A stretch of 64,000 nucleotides of DNA from Boswellia sacra (taxonomy: Eukaryota > Streptophyta > Magnoliopsida > Sapindales > Burseraceae): contig SNVD02012242.1 of the NCBI GenBank assembly GCA_013180625.2, forward strand, positions 1 through 64,000, in the 5' to 3' direction. This document shows, one piece after another, positions 22,378 to 33,735 of this stretch. Under the pieces are notes generated by a model that made no database searches, had not been told where the DNA came from, and saw only the letters and a list, made by a program, of their open reading frames with translations. The position numbers and the translations under genes are program-made. Each line of letters starts with the position of its first letter. Position 1 is the first letter of the stretch.

Positions 22378-25300
22378 ATGGCCAGCAATAGCAATGCGAT
22401 GGGTGCTACACAACCTCTTATTCCTATCTTTATGGGAGAAGGCTCTGGAGTATCCGTATGAAAACTCTACTCAGATCTCAAGATCTTTGGGACTTGGTGG
22501 AACAGGGGTATACAGATCTTGATGAAGATAGTAGATTGAAAGAAAACAAGAAAAGGGACTCCAAGGCATTAATGATCATCCAGTAGGTTGTCCATGATAG
22601 CATTTTCTCACGAATTACAGTGGCAACCACATCGAAGCAGGCTTGGTCGATTCTGCAGAAGGAGTTTCAAGGTGATTCAAAGGTGATTGTGGTGAGATTG
22701 CAATCACTTCGACGTGACTTTGAAACCCTGGTCATGAAAAATGGAGAATCCATTGCTTTTTTTTTTTCCAGAGTAACAACAATAGTCAGTCAAATGCAAT
22801 CCTATAGAGAGAAGATTACTGATTAGACAATTGTTGAAAAGATATTGCGAAGCTTGACTCCAAAATTTGATCATCTAGTTGCTGCAATAGAAGAATCAAA
22901 GGATTTGTCAATTTTTTCTTTGATGAACTAACAGGGTCTTTGCAAGCACATGAGGCAAGAATTAATCGATCACTTGAAAAGAATGAAGAAAAGGCATTTC
23001 AAGTGAAGGAGGCTGTCAACAAAGCTAGAGAGTGTGACAATTCGATAAGCATGGGCTGTGGAAAAGGAAGATTTCATGGTCATGGTCGTGGTAACGGAAG
23101 AGGCAGAGGTCGCTTCAACGAAAAATGCCAGTCTAGTGAGCAAAGAAACAACAAGAGTGGCATTCAGTGCTATCATTACAAGAGAAATGGGCATATAAAA
23201 GCTGATTGTTGGAACAAAGACCAGCAAGTAAATTTTGGAGCAGAAAATGGTGAAGAAAGTAAGCTTTTTATGGCTCATTTTGATACTAACAATCAGTCAA
23301 GCAATGTGTGGTTTGTAGACAGCGATTATTTGAATCATATGACAGGCACCAAATCCATGTTTACAGAGCTTGATGAGACACAAAAAAATGAAGGTGCAGC
23401 TTGACAATGGCAAAGAAATGCAGGTTGAAGGGAAAGGTACAGTGGGCATTGAAACTAACCATGGTAACATAAAGCTTTTGCATAATATTCAACTTGTACC
23501 TGATTTGGGATATAATTTGCTGAGTGTTGGGTAGTTACTGGCTAGTGGATATTCAATATTATTTGACGATGATGCATGTGTTATTAAAGACAAGCAGTAA
23601 GGCCATACATTGATTAATATCAACATGACTCGAAACAAAATGTTCCCGTTAGAAGTTTTAAGCATGGGTAATTTTGTTTTTGCTGTTGGCGGAAAAGATG
23701 ACTCAAAACTAAGGCATTTGCCATATAGGCATCTCAACACCAAGGGTTTGAAATTGCTAAGTGAAAAAGGTATGGTTTTTAGACTACCGAAAATTGGTTC
23801 TGTTGAATTTTGTGAAGGGTGCATTTATGGGAAACAAATAAGAAAATTTTTCCTATTGGAAAGGCTTGGAGGACTTCAAAGTGTCTTGAATTAATACATG
23901 CTAATTTATGCAGGCCTATGCATACTACATCTTTTGGTAGTAGTCGTTACTTTTTGCTTTTTAATGATGATTGTAGTCGCATGAGTTGGGTTCATTTTTT
24001 GGAAAAGAAATCAGAAACATTTCAGAAATTCAAGCACTTTAAAGTTAAGGTTGAGAAGCAAAGTGGTTCTTACATCAAAACTCTTCGTACTGATAAAGAT
24101 GGAGACTTCCTGTCCACAGAATTTAATCTTTTTTGTGAAGCAAATGGCATTCATAGGGAGTTGATAACTCCTTACACTCCAAAGCAAAACGGTGTCGCCG
24201 AGCGAAATAATTGAACTGTTGTTGAGATGACAAGAAGCATGTGACAAGCGAAGGGACTTTCAAATCACTTTTGAGCTAAAACTGTGGCAATATCAGTCTA
24301 TTTATTGAACATCTCTCCCACAAGGGCTGTTGTGAATCAAACTCCATTTGAAGCTTGGCATGGTAGAAGACCATTTGTAAGTCACTTAAGAATTTTTGGG
24401 TGTAATGCTTATGCTTTGATAAATTCTCAATTTCATCATAAATTTAACGAAAAATCTGAAAAATGTGTTTTTATTGGTTATTGTACACACTCCAAAGCAT
24501 ATAGATTATATAATCCTCTTAGTACAAGATTTTAATTAGAAAGGACATAGTATTTGATGAAAATGCAAGCTGGGATTGGAGTGAAAGTGATGAGAAGATG
24601 CAACAACAGATTCCTATGCCCATTGGAATATCTCCAAATAAAAGTCAAGAGCAAACTCCTACAAATTCTCCAGCTGGTTCCTCTATGGCATTACCAAATT
24701 CGTCAGCCTCAGCATCACCAAGCCAAAACTCTTCATCTACTTTTGAAAAGTCTTCGGATGAGACACCACCCAAAAAGTCTAGATCCCTGAGAGGCATATA
24801 TGAGTCTTGCCAATTTGCTCTCACTGTTTCAGATCCTATCACCTATGAGGAAGCAGCTATAAAAGAGAATGGCAAAGAGCAATTAAGGAAGAATTGATAG
24901 TGACAACAAAGAATCAAACGTGGGAGATTGTGGACTTAACAGAAGGCAAAAATGCAATTGGTTTGAAGTGGGTACTCAGAATAAAATTTTGTGCAGATAG
25001 AAGCATACAAAAACACAAAGCTCGACTGATGGTGAAAGGATATGCCCAGTAACATGGTATTGATGTCGAAGAAACTTTTTCTCCAGTAGCTCGTTTCGAA
25101 ACTCTGAGAATTGTCTTGGCATTGGCTGCACAATTAAAATGGCCTGTTTATTGTCAAGTCAGCATTTCTAAATGGAGATTTACAAGAGGAGGTTTATGTA
25201 ACACAACAAGAAGGTTTCATAATTGAAGGAAAAGAGACAACGGTATACAAGTTGAGGAAGGCCTTGTATGGACTGAAGCAGGCTCCTTGGGCATGGTACA

Positions 25301-26395
25301 GCAAAATCGATGGATACTTTTAACAAAATGGGTTCTTGAGGAGTGAGAATGAGATCTCTACGTGAAGAAGGAAGGTAAAAATGATTTCATCATAATTTGT
25401 CTTTATGTTGATGATATCATTTATACAAGCTCATCTAGTTCCCTTGTGGCTGAGTTTAAATCACGTATGATGCATGAGTTTGAAATGCCAGGATGGGTTT
25501 GCTACATTATTTTCTTGGCCTTGAAGTTCAACAAGCAGAAGATGAAATTTTTATTTCCCAAAGAAAATATGCCAAGGATCTTCTTAAGAAATTTGGCATG
25601 ATTAATTGTAAATCTGCAGCTACACCCATAAATATCAATGAAAAATTGTAGCATGAAGATAGAGCAAAGATGGCTAATGCTAAAAGATTTAGAAGCTTGA
25701 TTGGAGGTTTAATTTATCTAACTCACACTCGACCCGATATTGCTTTTTTTGTTGGTGTAATTTCTAGATTTATGCAAAGTCCTTCAAAGTTTCATCTTGG
25801 TGCAGCAAAGCGGGTCTTGCATTATATCACTGGAACAATTGATTATGAGATTTGGTATTCAAAAGTTTCTAATTCCAGATTATGTGGGTTCATAGACAGT
25901 GATTGGGCTAGTTCATTGGATGATAGGCGGAGCATTTCAGCAAATGTTTTTACTCTTGGATCAGGAGTAATCACTTGGAGCTCAAAGAAGCAAGCCATAA
26001 CAGCATTGTCTTCCTCAGAAGCTGAATATGTAGCAGCCACTTTGGCAGCTTGTCAAGCCAGTTGGTTCAAGAGAATGTTAGCAAAACTTCAATAAAAGCA
26101 AGAAGGAGCAATGACCATGTTCTGTGACAACAAAGCAACAATCTCCATGACAAAGAATCCAACTTTTCACGGCAGAACAAAACATATTGACATTCGCTTC
26201 CATTTTATTCGTGATTTGGTTGCAAAGCAGGAGATTACTTTGAAGTATTGTAGCACAAACGAACAATTGGTTGATGTGCTTACCAAGGCTCTATCGAAAG
26301 AGAAGTTTATCTACTTCATATCTCTATTTGGTGTTTGCAACTTTGAATCAAGGGGGAGTGTTAAAGAATACTCTATTTGGTGTTTGCAACTTTGA
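22378..26395 (+). pseudogene. copia gag-pol polyprotein, heavily decayed
   Basis: Fragments in copia order are visible. Gag has a knuckle reading CYHYKRNGHIKADC, where the second cysteine is lost. A protease remnant follows near 23315, then integrase (WGKQ-type GPRE-like zone, core segment ELITPYTPKQNGVAERNN at about 24160-24212). Reverse transcriptase has FSPVARFETLR and YVDDII, and RNase H has IDSDWASSLDDRRS, FCDNKA and HIDIRFHFIRDL. More than ten stops or frameshifts separate them. A 57-bp direct duplication at about 26331-26420 repeats the purine tract and LTR start. Confidence 0.9.
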
Positions 26396-26407
26396 ATCAA
26401 GGGGGAG

Positions 26408-26661
26408 TGTTAAAGAATAATTCAAAGTTCGTATCCGTATATTGCTACACATTCCATTAGTGGCTAGTCAATCTAGTTGCAAAGTTAGCGGCTGTTAGTG
26501 TGTTAGTGGGCATAATTTTAAGGTTGATTTGTTAGAGTTGTAGCCTATATAAAGACATGTTTAGCTCATCAGCATGTACTAAAAAGTAATAAACGTCGAG
26601 TATTCTTTTCTCCTCTGTTTGCCCCTGTTTTTCATACTGTTTGTGATATTTGTTTCCAACA
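26408..26661 (+). repeat. 3' LTR of the older copia element
   Basis: The 254-bp copy is about 9 percent diverged from the 5' LTR by eye. It is directly preceded by GGGGGAG and followed by the CAGCA duplication. Confidence 0.9.
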
Positions 26662-27075
26662 CAGCATAAGAAAATTTTCTTGGTGTTTTTCCATTTTCAA
26701 ATTCATCTCCATTGGCCCTATTGAAAATGTGGTCTTTCTTGTGTTTCTCTCTCTTCCATCTTAGAATGAGCCAAGTGAAACACAGGCTAATAAGCACAGC
26801 ACATGCTCCACCAGTTAAGCCTGCCGTAAGATATATGTTCTTTCCTCCCTTTGTCCAGAAGTGGTAGAGGAGGGAGGTTTGGTATGGTTGAGTCAGGAGT
26901 GGGAGAAATACATGGTGACGCAACTGGTGCCGGAGTCGGTACGGGAGCTTCATGAGTTTGATTCATTATGGGCGCTTACAAGCAACGTCGCCAGGAGGAT
27001 CGTAATTACAAGAAATTAAAGTCCTTCCTCCCCTCCCCCCACCACCGCCCCGCGTCCCCCGCCCTCCTCCCTCTT

Positions 27076-27081
27076 CCCCCC

Positions 27082-27112
<31 letters not shown>
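27076..27112. repeat. 27-C homopolymer followed by 10 A
   Basis: A run of 27 C (27076-27102) abuts 10 A, inside a C-rich stretch of about 100 bp (27020-27112) that interrupts the CAP domain of pseudogene B. It may be a real low-complexity expansion or an assembly error. Confidence 0.85.
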
Positions 27113-27114
<2 letters not shown>

Positions 27115-27182
27115 ACTGTTGCAGCGCACTTTAGCACAACCAGACGATGTGTGTCTTGCCAAACCACCCGAGTATAATGCTC

Positions 27183-27411
27183 TGTTAAGCTTTTAGTGGC
27201 CTGTTTTTAGGTAGTTTAGTTAATAAAGTCCCGTTGTGGGATACTTAGCTATCAAGATTGTTTCAAAGTTTGTTGAGTCTTTGACTCCTTTTATTTCTCT
27301 TTCATTTACCTTGTATTGGCTATATAAAGCCAGCTTTTCTGCCTTTAATAACATAAGTTATCAGTTCTCAATTCTCTTCTTTTATTTCTTACAGTATTCT
27401 TTAATACAACA
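27183..27411 (+). repeat. 5' LTR of the young copia element
   Basis: TGTTAAGCTTTTAG to ATACAACA, with a TATATAAAGCC promoter-like motif near 27321. It acts as the element's own promoter if active. Confidence 0.9.
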
Positions 27412-27487
27412 TTTGGTATCAGAGCCTCCACACGAGGTCTGATTTAGATAGCAGCAGCAGCTCTATACGAGATACAGAAATTGAGAA

Positions 27488-30400
27488 ATAGCAATAGAAA
27501 GCTCTTTTGTCCAACCAGCTGTTCCGAGATTTGACGGCCACTATGACCATTGGGCAATGCTTATGGAGAATTTTCTGCGATCCAAAGAATATTGGGTTAT
27601 AGTGGAGAAAGGGGTTCCTGCAGCAGCAGAAACAGAGGCAGAAAGGAAGCACATGGAGGAAGCAAAGCTGAAAGATTTGAAGGCAAAGAACTATCTATTT
27701 CAAGCATTAGATCGTACAATCCTTGAAACGATCCTCAACAAAGATAGTTCAAAAAGCATCTGGGATTCTATGAGACAGAAGTTTCAAGGGGCAACAAGAG
27801 TGAAGAACTCACACCTTCAAGCTCTTCGCAGAGAGTTTGAAATTCTGGAAATGAAGAGTGGTGAATCTGTCAATGAATATTTTGCTCGTACTCTTTCAAT
27901 AGTTAACAAGATGAAAGCAAATGGTGAGAAGAAGACAGATGCTGAAGTGGTCTCAAAAATTTTGAGATCAATGACCACCAAATTTAATTATGTTGTGTGT
28001 GCTATTGAAGAAGCGAAGGACACGAGCATTTTAACTATTGATGAGTTGCAGAGCAGTTTACTGGTGCATGAGCAGCGCCTTAATGTAAATTCTTTAGTTG
28101 AAGAAACTCATGCCTTAAAGATTTCTTCTGGGGAACAATCTGGTGCGAGAGGTCGAGGTCGAGGTAGCTACAGAGGCAAAGGAAGGGGGAGAGGCAGGCA
28201 GAGCTTTGATAAAGCCACAGTAGAATGCTACAAATGTCATAGGCTAGGACATTTTCAATGGGAATGTTCGAGCAAAGAGGCAAATTATGCTGAGACTCAT
28301 GAAGAAATGTTGTTGATGGCGTCTGTGGATGCAAAGGATGGAAACAAAGACGACACATGGTTCCTTGATTCAGGATGCAGCAATCACATGTGTGGAAAGA
28401 AGGAATACTTCATCAATTTTGATGAAAAATTTAAAGATACAGTGAAGTTGGGTAACAATACTAGCTTGGCAGTAACTGGAAAGGGGAATATAAGATTCCA
28501 AGTGAATGGGATGGTGCAGACTATCACAGGAGTGTTTTACGTCCCTGAATTGAAGAACAATTTGCTTAGCATTGGGCAGCTGCAAGAAAAAGGTCTAGCT
28601 ATCTTGTTTCAGCATGACAGATGTAGAGTATATCATTCTGAGAAAGGACTGATCATGGATACAAGAATGGCTTCAAACCGGATGTTCAAGATCGTTGTTT
28701 CAACAACAATACCTACATGTTTCAGCATAACCACAGAAGAGAAGGCTAAACTTTGGCACTGCATATATCGACACTTGAGTTATAATGGTCTGAAAACGCT
28801 TCAACAAAAGAACATGGTGAATGGCTTGCCAGAATTCAAGTCCTCATTGCAACTGTGTGAAGATTGTATGATCGGAAAGCAGCAGAGGGCACCATTTCCA
28901 AAGAAAAGCACCTGGAGAGCGACACAAATCCTGCAGTTAATCCATGCTGATATTTGTGGACCAATCAAACCTGCTTCAAATAGTGGGAAGAGGTATATGA
29001 TTACTTTCATTGATGACTTTAGTAGAAAAGTGTGGGTTTATTTTTTAGCTGAAAAGGCAAATGCCTTTGTTGTCTTTAAAACTTTTAAAGTTCATGTTGA
29101 GAAAGAATCAGATTTAGCTCTTAAATGCTTGCGAACTGATCGAGGAGGGGAATTCACATCACTTGAATTCACAAAGTTCTGTGATGACAATGGCATTCAA
29201 AGACAGTTGACAGCAGCATACACTCCACAACAAAATGGAGTAGCAGAACGCAAAAATAGAACCATTATGAATATTGTATGCAGCATGCTTTCTGCAAAAA
29301 AGATTCCAAAGACCTTCTGGCCTGAAGCAGTCAATTGGACAGTGCATGTCCTGAACCGGAGTCCGACTCTTGCTGTCAGAAATAACACTCCAGAGGAAGC
29401 ATGGAGTGGAGCAAAACCCTCAGTTGAGTATTTTCGTGTTTTCGGTTGTGTTTCTCATGTTCATGTTTCAGATCAAAAAAGAACAAAACTAGATGATAAG
29501 AGCATGAGTTGTGTACTATTAGGGGTTAGTGATGAGTCGAAAGCTTATAGACTTTATGATCCAATTTCTAAAAGGATTATAATAAGTAGGGATGTTGTGT
29601 TTGAAGAAGATAAGGCATGGGATTGGGATAAAAAATATGAAAACACGGTAGATTGTGATTTAGAATGGGGAGATGAAGACAGTGAGACGGCTGAAGTTGA
29701 TGAACTTGAAGAGGAAGGAGAATCTGAAGCAAACGTAGAAAATGTTTCGGATTCATCTTCTGATGTTGTTGTTAGTGCAGATGAAGGAAGAAGAAGGGTG
29801 CCACCGAATTGGATGAGAGATTATGAGACAGGAGAAGGGTTTTCGGAGGAAGATAACGAAGCTTACATGGTGATGTCCACTGTTGCTGCTGATTCTATTC
29901 ATTTTGAAGAGGCTGTTAAAAGTGAAAAATGGAAGAAAGCAATGGATGCAGAAATTGAAGCAATATAGAAGAACGACACATGGGAACTGACAGAATTACC
30001 AGAAGGAGAGAAGAAAGTAGGAGTAAAATGGGTCTATAAGACCAAGTTCAATGAGATTGGAGAGGTGGATAAACATAAGGCCAGACTTGTTGTGAAGGGT
30101 TATTCTCAGCAGTATGGAGTAGATTATACTGAAGTTTTTGCACCAGTAGCTTGGATGGAAACAATACGGCTAGTCGTGGCATTTGCAGCACAAAGAGGAT
30201 GGAATATATATCAGCTAGATGTCAAATCGGCTTTCCTGCATGGTGAACTAACTGAATATGTTTATGTGGAGCAGCCAAAGGGTTATGTTCAACAGGGAAG
30301 TGAAGGGAAAGTGTATAAACTGAAGAAGGCACTTTATGGGCTTAAGCAAGCTCCACGTGCCTGGTACAGCCGAATAGATGCCTACTTCAACAAAGAGGGG

Positions 30401-31429
30401 TTTAAGAAATGTGAATATGAACATACCTTGTTCATAAAAAGGCAAGATAAGAAAATGTTTGTAGTTAGTTTATATGTTGATGATCTCATTGTTTCTGGAA
30501 ATGATGAGCTTTTGATAATGGAGTTTAGAAACTCAATGAACAATGAGTTTGACATGACTGATCTTGGGAGAATGAGGTATTTTCTTGGTCTGGAGGTTTT
30601 GCAAAAAACTGATGGCATTTTTATTAGTCAAAGTAAATATGCATCAGAGGTGCTGAAGCGTTTTGGAATGGAGATGAGTAATTCTGTTCAGAATCCAATA
30701 GTTCCTGGGTTTAAGCCTTCCAAGGATGAAAGTGGAGTCAAGGTGGATAAGACCTACTACAAGCAAATTGTTGGCAGTCTTATGTACCTTACTGCAACAA
30801 GACCAGACATGATGTATGCAGTAAGTCTTGCAAGTAGATACTTGGAAAATCCTACAGAGCTACATTTGCAATTGGTGAAACGGGTTTTAAGATATTTGAA
30901 GGGTACCACCGAGTTCGGAATCTACTACAGGAAGGGAGGAATTGATGGACTTATTACGTTTACTGACAGTGACTATGCTGGAGATCTTGAAGATAGAAAG
31001 AGTACTTCAGGTTATACGTTTTTATTTAGCTCAGGTGCAATTTCATGGTCTTCCAAGAAGCAACCAGTGGTTAGTCTCTCCACCACAGAGGCTGAGTTCA
31101 TTGCTGCAGCATCATGTGCATGCCAAGCAGTGTGGCTAAAAAAGGTGCTGTCATTTTTGGACCAGAAGCATGATCGATTGACTACCATTTTCTGTGATAG
31201 CAGTTCTGCAATCAAACTTTCAAGAAATCCAGTGATGCACGGTCGCAGCAAACATATTGATGTACGGTTTCACTTTCTTCGAGAATTAACCAAGGCAGGC
31301 AGTGTCAAGTTGGTGCATTGTGATTCACAGAATCAACTAGCTGATATAATGACCAAACCTCTCAAGTTAGAACAGTTTTTCAAGCTGAGAAAGCTTATGG
31401 GTATGTGTCGAGAGTCTGATATAAACTGA
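27488..31429 (+). pseudogene. copia gag-pol polyprotein, nearly intact
   Basis: One continuous frame of about 1313 codons is broken by a single TAG at 29966-29968 (between DAEIEAI and KNDTWEL), giving two open blocks, 27557-29968 and 30065-31429. The domains are all present. Gag has knuckle CYKCHRLGHFQWEC, protease has DSGCSNHM, and integrase has the HHCC zone, HADICGP, DDFSRKVW and NGVAERKNR. Reverse transcriptase has FAPVAWMET, AFLHGEL and YVDDLIVSG, and RNase H has TDSDYAGDLEDRKS, FCDSSS and HIDVRFHFLREL. The frame opens upstream of the first ATG (27557) without an ATG in the conserved gag N-terminus; an ATA at 27488 or 27494 sits where a start would be expected. Except for these two defects it looks capable. 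Confidence 0.9.
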
Positions 31430-31462
31430 ATGTTTGAAGACATTTCAGTTTAAGGGAGGATT

Positions 31463-31691
31463 TGTTAAGCTTTTAGTGGCCTGTTTTTAGGTAGTTTAGT
31501 TAATAAAGTCCCGTTGTGGGATACTTAGCTGTTAAGATTGTTTCAAAGTTTGTTGAGTCTTTGACTCCTTTTATTTCTCTTTCATTTACCTTGTATTGGC
31601 TATATAAAGCCAGCTTTTCTGCCTTTAATAAGATAAGTTATCAGTTCTCAATTCTCTTCTTTTATTTCTTACAGTATTCTTTAATACAACA
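31463..31691 (+). repeat. 3' LTR of the young copia element
   Basis: 229 bp, about three mismatches to the 5' LTR, followed by the TGCTC duplication and the resumed CAP-domain coding of pseudogene B. Confidence 0.9.
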
Positions 31692-32056
31692 TGCTCACAT
31701 CCTTTGCCTGCCGCACATTTATTACTGGTCAAATTGAAGTAAACCTTATCAGCAACCCACATATTCACGGCAGCTACTCCTGAAAGATCCGCACTGCTCC
31801 ATGCAAGGTTTTCTCCATAAGGTCCCTCGGAATGCACTATTTTGCAATCGCCCATCCTCTTTTTAGTTTAGTTTTGTGCATAAGCAGCTGCCTTGTTATC
31901 CCAAGTAATGGATTCAACACCCACCTCCGCACGAGCTGCATTATGGGCATCAAGATAGGCTTGGGGAGATTCTTGGGCATAAGTGTGAGGGAAACGGATT
32001 TGGATAAGAGCTAAGGCGATAAGACGAACAAGAGCTACCGAAATTTTGGACAGCAC

Positions 32057-32432
32057 TTTTTGTTTGTTTCGAATGAAGGAGACGCTGTCTCCAATGCAAT
32101 ATCTAACATTTTACTTCGCCGTTTAATTAAGGAGTCTGACGTCCGGGAGAAGAATATTAAAATGTCCCTTGCCAGTTGCCATCTCACAACGAGAAAATTA
32201 AGACGCCCTGAACCACATGGATGATTTGCCGTGTTGATCCTTCCTGCACATTTAAATGTGTTATCCATTCAAATTGAAATAGATCAGTATTCATTCCTAT
32301 TCGTAATTGAATGAAATTTAATAAGTATTGACTTAGGAAAAGTCCAACTTTAGTAATAGTATTATAAATGTAATTAAAGAATACATGTATTTATATCGAT
32401 TAATTTCTTATATATGAACAACATATATATCA
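32057..32432. other. upstream region of pseudogene B
   Basis: No gene is seen. A palindromic TGACGTC at 32137-32143 contains the TGACG core bound by TGA-type bZIP factors, which control PR-1 genes in other plants; with a dead gene downstream its relevance is slight. Confidence 0.45.
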
Positions 32433-32640
32433 AGAAGCTTCTTGTTTCCGCATGACTCGCAAGCCTAACATACCAATGAGACCAGAACCTTACTTCACAT
32501 TGGTGCTCTATTGATCTTCTCCGCTATGAGCGCGCATGCCAGCGTAACCACACCAAAGCTAAAAACATCCGATTCCCTGCTGCGTTGCTTGTATTTAGGA
32601 GTCATGTTATAGCCATGAAAGTTCCAGCTAAAGTATGGGT
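32433..32640 (-). pseudogene. receptor kinase relic (C-lobe fragment)
   Basis: About 200 bp on the minus strand align with the C-lobe of genes C and D in the same order. CCGATTCCCTG-type DNA encodes the ESDVFSFGVV segment, ATTGATCTTCT encodes the RRSIEH segment, and AAGAAGCTTCTTGTTTCCGCATGA corresponds to the GNKRLL segment. Frameshifts are frequent and no open frame survives. It indicates at least one more member of the cluster between B and C. Confidence 0.65.
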
Positions 32641-33735
32641 TTAGTTTGTTTTAAAAATAATATTACATCTACACTCATCTAGGATCAACTCTTTATACGA
32701 TTTGAGTTAACTAGATATAACTGAATATATAAAAAATGAAAACAAATTAAGGAGATTAAAAATAATTTTTCGTGTAATCATATTTTGTCAACTTAAGTTG
32801 TATAAAGAATTCATTGTAAGTGAATTATAGATACAATATTACTATTGTTTTAATTTTGTAAAACAGTTCTTCTTATATAAACAGTTGTACAAATTATTGT
32901 AATATCCAAAGTTTTCAAATTAACCATCAAACGCAAGTGCATAATATCTCCATACAGTTAAAGGACAGTTTACATGACACTAGAAAGCAGATCAAAAAGA
33001 TATTGTTACAGCTTTAATGTAAAAAAAGAAAAATGTAGATAAATATGTTATTTTAATATTGGTAAAGCCGTATTATTTCGAAACTAAGGGCCGAGAAAAG
33101 GAAAGACCTTTGGGTTGGAATGGGCAGGCGTAGGGAAGACGCTAATTACTTAATCCAATCGACATGCAAGAAAACTGCAAGTCAATTCTGTCGATATCAT
33201 GTGCCCTAAATTACCTGCCTTTTCAAAGACGCTGCTTTGAATATGCTTTCTAGGAGACTTCCTTAAAATTATAGGCTGTGTACAATTTGACTATGAAATA
33301 TTGCAAAATGGGAGTTATATATATAATTTGGGTATGAAATTAAATTGTAATTTATATCCCCCAACATGATCAATATTCACATCAGCTATTTTTCAAGATC
33401 GAACTATATGTATAAAAACAATCTTATTACTAAGCGCAAACAATCCATGTAAAAGTTCAAAATATTATGAACACAAGGCAGAAGGTATAATCATTTTTAA
33501 AATAAAATGTTAATCTAATATTGGAATCATTAACACATTTTTCTTCTTAGTAATCTATCAGAGAAGTTATATAATTAGTTGTTGGATCAAATCTTGATTC
33601 AATTTTAAGTACAATTACTGTACATAAATATGTATAATTTTAGACATCAAATAACTCAAAACTCGTATTAAAATTGGGGTATCATAAAATCAATCCAATT
33701 AATTTATATTACTGGGATTAAGACTTACAAGTAGT
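32641..33735. other. 3' flank of gene C, with a short copy of the duplicated flank
   Basis: The stretch is AT-rich with no gene. The part at about 33060-33300 (CTTTTCAAAGACGCTGCTTTGAA, then TAGG-GA, then ATAGGCTGT) matches 5820-5890 and 42525-43355, the flanks of A and D. Confidence 0.55.

Larger units (their letters stand above)
22042..26661 (+). mobile_element. older Ty1/copia retrotransposon in pseudogene B
   Basis: LTRs of 254 bp (22042-22295 and 26408-26661) differ at about 24 positions by eye, far more than the other LTR pairs here. Perfect target duplications CAGCA lie at 22037-22041 and 26662-26666. A primer-binding site TGGTATCAGAGC begins at 22300 and a purine tract AAGGGGGAG precedes the 3' LTR. 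The insertion splits the codons just upstream of the kinase domain (ELVRATNN side at 22041, KFSYA side at 26667). Confidence 0.95.
27183..31691 (+). mobile_element. young Ty1/copia retrotransposon in pseudogene B
   Basis: LTRs of 229 bp (27183-27411 and 31463-31691) differ at only about three positions by eye. Perfect target duplications TGCTC lie at 27178-27182 and 31692-31696. The primer-binding site TGGTATCAGAGC starts at 27414, and a purine tract AAGGGAGGA (31452-31460) precedes the 3' LTR. The insertion splits the CAP domain of pseudogene B at the CEHYT motif. Total length is 4509 bp. Confidence 0.95.
20868..32056 (-). pseudogene. receptor kinase B: single CAP/PR-1 domain LecRK-like kinase, pseudogene with three LTR-type insertions
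   Basis: The remains are collinear with genes C and D once three insertions are removed. ATG at 32056 starts a signal peptide ([17 protein letters not shown]), followed by one CAP domain ([18 protein letters not shown], then CEHYT across the copia junction, ending CNYDPPGD near 26990). A Pro-rich linker (VPTPAPVASP), a membrane span (about 26750-26840) and the kinase (27-kb side to 20885) follow. Kinase defects are KLAEGGFG for KLGEGGFG and GDFRLA for GDFGLA, plus a stop before the usual LPLP tail (20885-20887). The CAP domain has an in-frame TAA after AQN, a one-base deletion near 27140 and an inserted G/C-homopolymer segment. With only one CAP domain, its ectodomain differs from A and D. 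Confidence 0.9.

Noticed and set aside
28080..29388. Several minus-strand frames opposite 27557-29968
   Set aside because: They are antisense shadows of the copia polyprotein.
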